Below, in pieces: positions 39,872 through 51,400 of a stretch of 64,000 nucleotides of DNA. A model generated the notes under the pieces. The model was not told the origin of the DNA. It did no database searches and worked only from the letters and a program-made list of their open reading frames with translations. Within the stretch, counting starts at the first letter, position 1. Each line of letters starts with the position of its first letter. Made by a program: the position numbers and the translations under genes. Source of the stretch: Ecdyonurus torrentis. Taxonomy: Eukaryota; Arthropoda; Insecta; Ephemeroptera; Heptageniidae. The stretch lies in assembly GCA_949318235.1 (NCBI GenBank), contig OX439127.1, positions 26,463,683 to 26,527,682 on the forward strand, written 5' to 3'.

Positions 39872-42800
39872 ATGGCTGGTAAACTTCCACATGAGTACAG
39901 AAAATTTTTACGAAATTGTTACACACTCCGACGTATATTGAGAGATACACATCAGCTTCTTGATGAATTAGCAGCATCAAATATATTGCCTAATGGTACA
40001 AAAACTTTTTTCTCTTACATATTGTTGATGGATGGTATTAATATGCAAAGTTATTAATATTTAATTGCACTTTACATTTCAGAAAGTTTACAGTGCACAT
40101 CCACATTGCAGTCACTACACAACACTCTGCACCGGCTTCCAGCATTAGTTCTTGTAGGACCTTGCAGCTTCAATGTTGCTGAAGCATTGCTCGGGGATCT
40201 GCCTTTGGACTGCAAACACGAGGCACACATTGTTCGCATATTTCACGTCAATTCTGTCATCCCTCCAGTGGAAATTTGTGCAAAATTGGTAAGCCACAGC
40301 ACATTTTTAAATATTTAGCCCATACTTAATATTAATATGTGAAAAAACCATCGCGGTTAATGCTACTAAAATAATAGGATAGAGGTAGGACGAGAGAAAT
40401 TAGAGCACCGTGTATTGAAAGTTAATACAGAGCGAAATTCTCTAATTTTGATAGTATAATGGAGTAGGGATTCAAATCAATTCACTAGCATTTTGGCTAG
40501 GACGTTTTATATGAAAAGAAATTAAAAGGATGGGTGATTCTGTGCAAAAGCTAACCAAACATACCAAATATCCTCACGACCCACACCTCTCGCGATCTAG
40601 CTGGACGCGCGTTTCGTCCATATCTGTTCCGAATTTTATGCACTAATTGTATAATTAATGCACAAAAAACATCGCGGGTCTCAGGCACTCATCAGCAGCC
40701 CACAGCAATACAATGTGCTCACCTGTACCAAGCATCACCGCTTGATACGTGTGGTTCACATTGCTCGCTGTGTGATAGTGAGAGAGCGGGGCAAAGTCGC
40801 GTGCCGAAAGGATGCCCGCCGCGCTCCCCCCTCCGCATTCCCCAATGCGAAGAAGCTAGCGGCTAGCCACCATCCTGCATGTCGTCTCATTTCGTGGTAC
40901 ATACTTGTATGCATACAAGTATGTACAAGTACAAGTATGGTACAAGTATGTACCACAAAATGAGACGACGTGCAGGATGGTGGCCAGCCGCTAGCTTCTT
41001 CGCATTGGGGAATGCGGAGGGGGGAGCGCGGCGGGCATCCTTTCGGCACGCGACTTTGCCCCGCTCTCTCACTATCACACAGCGAGCAATGTGAACCACA
41101 CGTATCAAGCGGTGATGCTTGGTACAGGTGAGCACATTGTATTGCTGTGGGCTGCTGATGAGTGCCTGAGACCCGCGATGTTTTTTGTGCATTAATTATA
41201 CAATTAGTGCATAAAATTCGGAACAGATATGGACGAAACGCGCGTCCAGCTAGATCGCGAGAGGTGTGGGTCGTGAGGATATTTGGTATGTTTGGTTAGC
41301 TTTTGCACAGAATCACCCATCCTTTTAATTTCTTTTCATATAAAACGTCCTAGCCAAAATGCTAGTGAATTGATTTGAATCCCTACTCCATTATACTATC
41401 AAAATTAGAGAATTTTGCTCTATATTAACTTTCAATACACGGTGCTCTAATTTCTCTCGTCCTACCTCTATCCTATTGTTTTAGTACCATACTTAATATT
41501 GCTCATTTATTGCAATATTGCAATTTTTATCATAATTTCCTTGCTCTCCCTCGCCCTAACAGTAAAAAAAAAAAAAAAAAAAACATTTATTCTAATAACA
41601 TTTTTTAAATTAATTGCCCGAATTTACAATTTGTTCATATGTATGTTTGCATCTTTACACAAGTTCAGGTTGAACCATTGGGAAGTGCTCTTCATATGTT
41701 TGAACTATAAGCAAAGCACCAAATAGTGAATTTGTGTGCTTTTGAGTATCATTTCTAATTGTATCAATTGATACAATAACCAAAGCTGATATGCATTTTT
41801 GTGTATTATAATTGTAGGATGAAAGAAATATATAAACATATTCGAATTTGAATTCAAAACATTGCAACTTTGATGCATACTCATTGATTAATGCTGTTTT
41901 TGTTATTTCCTTTGTACTAACAAGGCCATGTTTAAAGGTGAAGAACATCTTGAACAAAAAACTTGTCTAATATCCTAACATTCCATGCGCGGCAGTAGTA
42001 AAATTCTCTCATTTAGCAGCCTCGAGCTTGCAAATTTATGTCCCCCTTTGTGTAGCTATTTTAATTTTAAAAATCACGTAATATTACTTTCAATATCACG
42101 AGTTTTAATTATACTATATTATGTTTCTGTGGTTTGTATATGTACCTAAAACATACCTAAAATATCAATGCGGGATTTATTGATTTCTAATTTATTTTCC
42201 ATTCACTAAATGGCAGATGCGGTTTTATGATGTCACAGCTCATTGGTCCATGCACAAGGAAACTAGCGAGCTGTGACATCATAAAACCGCTTTTGCCATT
42301 TTGTGAATAGAAAATAAATTTTAAATCAATGACTCTGGCCAAATCAACGTTGATATTTAGGTATGTTAGAATACAAGTTTTTTGTTCAAGGTGCTCTACT
42401 CCTTTAATATAAATTGCTTTTCCAGAAAATGATATTTAAGTCTCAAAATATGAATACCATTATATAGGGATAAATGTCTTTGAAAATTTTCTGTTAAAGT
42501 TATTTTGATGTTTGATTATGTGCTATGTTACTTCATTTTAATAGACGTACACATGTGTAAAATAAAAAAGGAGCACTGTGAGTCGTTCATCAGGAACTAA
42601 AGTAAATTTGTATGTATTGGTGTTTAAAAAAAGGTTGAAACTAGCATTTCAAAGGTATGCAATAAAAATAAACCTTGGTAACTACTGGCAGTGCAAATTT
42701 ATAAGTTACTGGTTAGTCAGAAAGGCATATTAAGATGATATCCTTACAAATAGACGTCATATATATTTTATTTGGCATTGGCATTTAGACTGAAAGCATA

Positions 42801-43542
42801 AAGTAATCTAAGAAAGTTTCCAGTGTGTTGAGCTCAAATTTACACTATTAGAAGCAGAAATATTGCGTCTTACCTTGTTTTACCCTCAATTCATTTTTAT
42901 GATCTCCAAACTCATCAAAAGCATTTTTATTGGTGCGACCTAAATTCATGATAAGAAGCAAACATGTACAGCATAAGATTTTGTACATGAATTTTCCAGT
43001 GCCGTCACCTGTAGCGCAATTATGTGACTAAATATATTAGGTATTGTATATTTTCACAGGATAAAGAATGTGATAAGGAAATAAAAGAATTACAAGTATC
43101 CCATTCTCTGCTTCGTGATGGCTTGCAATTATTGGTTTCACCACGTTGGAGTTGTCTGCAACTGAAGCCATTACTGCCCATTATACTCTATGGAGTTTCA
43201 ACACAGCAGCTTACTTCACAGGTAACTCCCACAGATATCCACTTTCAATTTCCCCTGCCTCCTTCATATTTTGATTTTAAACATTCACGATTACAAATTC
43301 AAACATAAAGCTAATACATAATCTGCCATCTCATTATGATAAAAAAAAAATAATAAAAAAATAAAACCTTCAGTGAATGCAACTTTTGTAAATTTGCATG
43401 CGTAATGTTTCAGGAACTGAAGGAGTTGGCACAACTTCGTTTTGAATGGTTAGATGTGCCATTGTGCTTTGTGTGTCTGGAATCTCTTGGTGATGATCAG
43501 CTGGCTGACATCTGTCTGCAACTGGAGAGTGTAGGTGAGTTA

Positions 43543-43589
<47 letters not shown>

Positions 43590-45570
43590 TGTGAGAAACA
43601 AAATGGTTTTTTGTTGAGCTGCTTTCAAATAAGGATGAATTTGAAAGAAAACCATTGGAGAAAACCAGCAAGGGCCTTGCCATAATGAAGAAGCACAGAG
43701 GTTAAAATAAACATACATTAGATAGGTTTTGGCAATAAACTCCAAGAGAAATCAAGTGTGTTATCCCTTTGCCAGCCTTTATAGATTCGTAAAAATAATA
43801 TTAATTGTTTATTTACACTTCTAATTGTTTTATGTGAGTAAATTTGAAAAATTTGCACATAATGAAGTCAGCCCAAGATGCTAAATTAGGCTTCAAAATT
43901 GTCATATTTCCATTTTTTTCCCCTTCTTCCCCCCTTTTTTCCTGCATTATGTATATAAGTTATACAAAAAGTACATATTACATTCAGTTGAAGTGTTATC
44001 ATAGTAAATAATAGCATCTACTTGTAATTACAATAGTTATTATTGTTATGCAATTTTTCAGGATTTTTGCCAGGACCAGGCATAGGTGTGGAGAGGGTGT
44101 CTGGAGTGGCAGCTTTTGTAAGAGGCTGCCTACAAGCTCATCTTGTCAAAGCTTCATTGCAGCTTAATGATGTAAGTTTAACAAATTTACTTGAAAATAA
44201 ACCTCGAATTCTTACTATGAACATAAAATGTATATGAATTTGATCATAGCTTCCGATAAAAAGAAGTAATATATTATTAACAATTAGGCTATGGAAAAAA
44301 GCATGACTATGCAATATGATTAATAAATAAATATTATATATATATATGATGGGTCTTCTAAAAATATTATTATTTATTAAAATAAATCATTTAAATCAGG
44401 GGGAAAAAAAAGAAAGAAAAAAACGCGTGGTTGGTATATTATAATTTTATTATTTTCTAAATAATAGAAAATAGTAGGTAGAGATTAAAGCATGTTGAAT
44501 TGAACATTAATAAAATGTGAAGATTCTCTAATTTATTTGGTCAATTGGGACTTGGGACCAAATGATCTAGCATTGACGAGTGCTAGATAAAATAGATGTA
44601 CAGTACGTGAGGGTATAGGTACTGTGTCAAGAAAATATGATATACGTAGTATCTTACGTTCTGACACATTCAAAGGCACAATATTATAAAACACATCATA
44701 CTTACTCATGGCCTTAGAATGAGTTTGTCAAACAATTTATAGACAAATGAAAAAAAATTATTTGCTTCGTTCTTTACAGATTCAGTGCCAGTGCTTGCGT
44801 AGTTTTATTTTGAGTGCATTTGACATGGCACGAGAACTTCAAATCACTCCCCGGCGGCTTCAATATGCTGAGGAAAAGGAAGCAGAGTTGCATGCTGGCT
44901 TGATGAGAGTAGCAAGTGAGAAACAGGCAGAAATTACGCTGCTTATTGAAACTACATTACAAGAGATGAGAAGTGCTCTGCTTGATAAGGCTGCTGAAAC
45001 TCAGGCTAATGACACTTCAAACATTCCCAATGAAGGCCTGCAAGCAATGAGGGCAGCAACTCAGGTAAGCTTTTAACTTTTTCTTCTTGCATAATATTAC
45101 TTGATAATTAAGGAAAGAAATTGACTTCGCCATAGTTAATCTTTTGCTTATTGTAAAAGATAATAGTGGCACACTGGTGGTCTTTATAAATATAACATGA
45201 AAGTAGATGCTGCTTTGGGAAGAAAAAAAGGCTAAGAGTTGAGATGAGCTACGTGCTATATTACCAGCTTGTGAAACATCTTCAAAACACCTGCATGTAA
45301 AATATTATTATTATTTATTTATTTTTGCTTGGCAAATATATGCAAAAACTATACAGGAGCTTTGCAGATGTTTTGCAAGCTGGCAACATAGCACTTGTCA
45401 GACTCTAAGCATAGCATAAACTTTTAGCCTTTTTCTTTTCAAAGTGGCATCTCCTTTGATGTTAAGTTTATAAAGACAGCCATTGTACTATTGCTCTCAA
45501 TTATGCATTCTGGTCTATTACTACTGAGGATTGGAAAATGATGAGTGCCTGATTAACTTCCAAGTATTAA

Positions 45571-45612
<42 letters not shown>

Positions 45613-48275
45613 TTTTTTTTTTTTAGAAAACTTTTGCACCATGTATGGCCAGTAAAACTTAAGTGAGGGTTACTAAACACACCATTTCATCCTCATCATC
45701 CTTTCCCCCTGGTAAAGATTTTTCAAATTTTTATTTTAGGAAGTCCAACAGGTAGTACTTGGTCGCCTTAGTCGTTGTGTAGCAAGTCAGTTGGTGCGGT
45801 CAGTGGACTGCTTGCAACACTCTTATGTAGGAACATTACAACGCTGCCTTGAGAGCTTGGAGAAACATTGTCAAGATAGTGGAGAATGCAGTCTGCTAGC
45901 TACTGATGCATTACGGCAGGTAAAGTGATAATATAAATTAATATATCAATGTACTCAACATACATATAAGTCCTATTAGCTACTGGTCAATGTAAAACTG
46001 TAGATACTAACTGACAACACATAATTAGTTTTTTCATTGGATCTATTATTGAAAGTAGAATACACAGTTTTATTTGCTTGATACTGTATTTGACACTGTG
46101 TAATGTGATTTTGCAGAGCTTAAGTGCAGCTTATTGTGTTGAACTTTGTGCGTGTCCTTCATCACTGTTGACATCCTTGCTGGAAAGACTACGACTCTTG
46201 TTGCTTGCCTTACCTTGGGCTTCACCCCCACCACTAGATGCAGGCTGGAGGCGCAGCGTGGCTGCAGACATACTGGATTCTCTGAGTGCAGCAAGACTGG
46301 CGCGAAGTATATGTGCTCAGGTATATAATCTCACTCAATACAACTTGCTGTGGAGCTCTGTAATTTTTGTTAATGTTCAGAGCTGCAACCTTGATAATCA
46401 TAAAAAGTCATGTATGCTGTATAATGAGATGATTTTGGAGGGTTACATATCAGGGTAAGACCATTAAAGTTCTCTTTGACTATCTATGAAGTATTAGTTG
46501 ATCATGTTATTTTATTATTACCTGTATTTTTTAAATTATTTTCTTTTCTTCATAATTTCATTATGGGTCATATTTATTACTATTATTTTGCCAAAATTTT
46601 GCCTCTCAAATTATTTAAGGCAAGGTCCAAATATAATGAGGTCAGTTGCTCCAGAAAAATTTTGGACAAGGCTGCGCAACTAAATGATCTATATCCAATT
46701 GCGGGAGCTATTTCTTTTCATGGTACATTATTTAAATGCCCTTGGTTTTTGAGGAATTCACAAAATAATAATAATATCAGAACGTCATCAATCCATGACG
46801 TAATTAAGGTCACAAAACTCAACAGTGATGTCAATGGTTCTTTGGTGCATTTTTTTTCTTCCTATCTATCCTATCTGTCCAAAGCAGGAGACTATGAATA
46901 TGAGGCACAAAACTTCTTTTGTTTTGTGGTGAAAAAAACACTGTTTTGTTAAACCTGTAGTCAAGTTAGGTGTATTTGTACAGTTTAACACCAGCATAAA
47001 AGCTATTTCCTTAAATGGGTAGTCAAAAATTCATGATAATAATAATAAATTATTTCTAATTATTAGGTAGTATTATTTTTATTTTTATAGTGATCATTGT
47101 GCTATTTAGCCTCCTGATAATGCAATCTCAAAAGTTTAATTATTAACGTGCTTAGAGCAAAATCCGTTACAGAAACCCCAAACCTACATGACAGCTAAAA
47201 CTTGCTCTCACGATAGCTTGGCACAAGCAGGAGTTCCTCTGATTTTTATCATTCCATTATGATTATCTGTAGATGTAAAAAGATATTTTATATTATGTAA
47301 ATTATTACGTCAAGTATCCAGTGCAAAAATAAGAGTAATTCTCGCTTGCGCTAAGCTAGCATGAGATCAAGTTTTAGTTGTGACGTAGGTTCAGGGTCGC
47401 TGTAACAGCTTTTGCACTCGGCTTGTTAATAATTAAAATTTTGAGATCGTGTTTTCAGGAGGTTTAATAACTTGATGATCTCTATTAAAGTAGTTTGAAC
47501 AAGGTTTTATTGTTATTAAACGCTGTTTTTTTGTTACCTATAGATTCCTTATTTCTCTACGCTCCTATTGATATATTATAAAATTACATTTAGTTCGAAA
47601 ACACATATTAAAAACCAGCCGCAAAGTCGAACATTTTTCTCATACAGCATTGGGTTAATGGCTGAAAATCCATGCCCCCTCCATACTAGATCATTCATAT
47701 TTCTGCGAAAGTGTTATTAAATGGACTCAAAAACAGATAAATAAGCTCTTTTATAAATAAAGAAACTTTTAAAAGCTTTAAACTAAATTTGCTTCGAAAC
47801 GCACTGACAACTTTGTACTAAAAAGAGCTGAAAATAATAATTTTTTGTCAACCAGTAATTTTATATAGTTCCTGAATCAGCCGCTATCAGTGGCCAGTGG
47901 CGCTGCAGTTGCCAAATCTTGGCGATCGCGGGAGGGAGGAACGAGATATTCGTTATTGAGCTCATAAATGTTAATAAAACTCTTGTAAAAGTACTTAATA
48001 TGTATTAACTTCATTATAATTAATTAATACATGCACTGAGAAGCGAGAAAAGTGTTTGATTAGAAAATAGTTACAAAAATCAATATCCCCTATGATTTGC
48101 TGGATTATTTCCTAGTGCCGTGACAGCACAGTTGGTAGAGCGCTGCTTTTACATGATGAGGGTCAGCAAATCGAGACTTGGTTATTGCAAAGTTTTTAAT
48201 GATTAAATTAAAATCAAGTGAGCGCCAAACTTCAAATAAATTTAAAATCAGCTGTTAATAACCTCGTTCAAACTA

Positions 48276-48313
<38 letters not shown>

Positions 48314-48386
48314 TGACATACTAAACGACAAGTTCTTAGATACTAATGAAACTCCTTGTAGTGTCCACTTTTTTAGTCCAAGCCAA

Positions 48387-48424
<38 letters not shown>

Positions 48425-51400
48425 TGTAAATGAGTACACCCAACCCCTAACTAGTTAGGAGGTTCTTAATTTCTTAAATTAAAAAAAATTCTATTGTTTT
48501 GTACTTCAAAAAAAAAAAACAAAAAACAAAAAAACATCATAAGTCAGGGGTTTTAGTCACTGAAATGAGGTAAAAAGTAAAAAGGGTAATTTAAGCCTAA
48601 TTTGGAGTTTTAATATTGTATAGTTGTTCATTTACTCTCATTATTCCCCCGTTAAAAGGGTTGAAAAAATGTATTTTTTAATGCCATAAAACATGAAAAG
48701 GTTGGTTTTTAGCCTGCTAAACTGGGTAAAAGGCTTAGCTTTTAGGTATGAAACAAAAAATTTAAAGAAGAGTTTGTTTGTTTTTCTAAAAATTTGATAT
48801 ATTTACCTTAATTGAAACCCTTTTGAAAATAAATGATACTTAGAAAGGAATTTGCAGCAATCATATGCATGATGTTGCTGACATTAGCATATTGTTTTTG
48901 AGGAAAATTAAAATCTGTTGAAAAATTTTAACCCCAAATATCAAAATAGTACTGCTCACTAAACCTAAAACTAAAACTGGTTTATTATTAAATATATATA
49001 AAAAAAAAATAATAATAATTATAAAAAAAGTTTAAAGTACTTCTTTTTGAAGGCGGTTCTGAAAACTGCTTCCAAGAACCAGTTATTCAGGTCCGCCTGT
49101 TCAGGAACCGCAATTCTTATGAACTACAAAACTTGAAGAACTGCTTACAACAGTGCTAAATCAGTGCTGTGTTATCATTGTAAAAACTGGTTACAAAACT
49201 TTAGTTCATTGACAACTTATTCCAATATTCTTATTTTATGGAAACTTTAGTTTCGTGAACGGGTGAGGTCATCACATGAAGCATTCCAAGAAGCTTTACG
49301 AGCGCTTCAAAACAGATTAAGTGGGCGTTTGGAAAAAACTGAGGAACACAGAGTGGCAATTCGCAAACATCATGCTCCACGATTAGCACGGCTTGCATTA
49401 GAGAGCACTTCAATGTGTGACATGGTTCGCTATGGTATGGCTTTTAAACAAAATAAGTTTTCATAATAATGTAGGTATAATAAACTGATTTCAAATTTCA
49501 ATAACTCAGGCATGCCTCAGCTTGGCAAAGAGATAGGACGAGGCCAGTATGGTGTAGTGTTTGCCTGCGAGTCTTGGGGTGGCACTGGACCGTGTGCTGT
49601 CAAATCAGTTGTACCTCCAGATGACAAACATTGGAATGATCTTGCTATGGAGTTTCACTACACAAGGTCAGTTTGTCCTATATTATCACCATTTTAAGTA
49701 TATACAAATTTAGGCAGGTAAAAATACTGGAGGGATATAAGTAGTATATCAGTACTCTGATTGTCAATTCAACAAATGGGACCAAGAGCATATTCTCCTC
49801 CCCAATCAGGTCTGAAAAAGCATGGAGAAGGGGGGGGGGGGAAGTCCCTCCAATTACCCACCCTCACTAAAGGCTGGACCCCTCTCGTCACAAAATCCTA
49901 GCTACACCACAGAATGGGACAATTGAACAGTCAAACTACATAGTGAGACATTCAAAATATAAAAGGATTTATTTGTTTGTTTATCTTTCTACAGTGTCAA
50001 GATTTCAAATCATTTTCTTCAGTCTCTCTAAATATGATTTCAAAAGATTGTGAATTATTCACAAATGTTAAAAGCATCAATATAATATTATATATACCAG
50101 TATAGAAATATATGAATGAATAGCTGTTTTAAACACACACACACACACACCACAACACAACACAACACAACACAACACAACACAACACACATAAATTGAG
50201 GGAGAGAGGATAAATTTTAATATTTAATTTATGACAACTCATACCATTAATACATACATCATCATGACACTATAGTCCCTTTCGGGGTAAGCCAACAACA
50301 TAGATGATTTTTAGCTTGACCTAGTGATAGATCATATTAGCAGAAAACTAAACTTTCTATAGTCTCCTTACGCCTCAAATTTAGCACATCTGTGCTCTCT
50401 GCCTCTCCCGAAATTTAAAGCATCTCTTACCAGCGCTCCATTACAGATGCGGAGAGCGCAGATGTTCCAAATTTGAAACGCGCGGAGACTATAGATAGTT
50501 CAATTTTCCGCGGAGCCATCAATTTGTTAAAGGCATAGAAAACATGAAATAACATGTCCTTTTTAATCATTTAAAACAAAATGGGATTTAGAAAACTGAT
50601 GATAATTTTTACCAGAATGTAAATGTGACCCCACAAGAGAGCGTGAAAAAACTGAAAAGTATGCAATTTGCATGAATATTTCTGTTTATGACGTCAGAAA
50701 CAGACAAAAACTAGTATGAAAATTTTGTGCCGCTTGCTTAAATCAAAATTTTCTGATCACTGCTACAACGCTACAGTTGGGTTTTGAGACAAACTAAAGT
50801 TATTTATGTAAGTCCCATGAAGTCCCATAACAGTCCGTTCTTTCTAGTACCCCATCTCCTATTTTCTTTCCTGTCTTCTTTTTACTTTATTTCACCTTAA
50901 AAGCACAGTAATGTATGTAACAGTAAGTATGTGATTTAAAATACGTTCGAATTTTCACGCGCCGATTTATTAACCAATCGGCGAGTGAGGCTGCGGGGCC
51001 ACTGGGTATAAAAACTCAGTAAATTCGCAGACCACTGCACAGTTGCTGCTAGCAGATGTGGTGTGAGCATCATCTCTAGCGTGACTGTGTTACTCTTCCC
51101 GTTACACTGATGAGCCTGTGGGAAGGCGAAACGTTTGTAACTATTGAGTTATTTTATTATTATGTAATATATTGCTGTGCTTGCAACCCACCGCCTTCTA
51201 CTAAAATTCCTTTAACTCCTAATTAATTATACATGCCTGAAAGTGCTCATAGCCTTGCACGCCTAGCGTGCATAGGGCCGTGCATAACGGCTTGAGACAA
51301 TATATGGCATGATATATATTTTTCAAATATATATTTTTTTAAACCACTATCGCCATTTGAGATTTTCAGTTGACGCTGCTGCCTGGCGCCAACTCTCATT

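Larger units (their letters stand above)
40334..41486. mobile_element. Family 2 giant hairpin with two ribozymes
   Basis: Arms of about 540 bp are almost perfect inverted copies around a short palindromic centre near 40905-40935. The whole is flanked by CCATACTTAATATT at 40320-40333 and 41487-41500, an exact 14-bp duplication. Outer 130 bp equal the family 2 unit of 23065-23507; the inner part is GC-richer. The left side carries the extra tail found at the other family 2 copy (ACCATCGCGGTTAATGCT). Each arm holds one hammerhead-type core. Confidence 0.85.
40289..43059 (+). other. DSTYK intron 2
   Basis: Occupied by the 1.15-kb family 2 hairpin (40334-41486) and by a MITE (41950-42396); otherwise AT-rich with an A-run at 41565-41583. 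Confidence 0.85.
46321..49250 (+). other. DSTYK intron 8 (2.9 kb)
   Basis: Holds a foldback (47105-47470), a TIR-bounded segment with a tRNA-like part (47484-48276), an A-run (48281-48311), a T-run (48389-48421) and AT-rich DNA. The longest open frame here (46476-46952) has no recognisable domain. Confidence 0.75.

Noticed and set aside
40658..41192. Mirror-image open frames of about 100 codons in the 40.3-41.5 kb element
   Set aside because: They are open because the arms are inverted copies of a GC-richer repeat; they overlap the ribozyme and have no domain.
46476..46952. 158-codon open frame, the longest in the window
   Set aside because: Lies in DSTYK intron 8, rich in F/L/Y/N from AT-rich DNA, no domain recognised and no sign of conservation.
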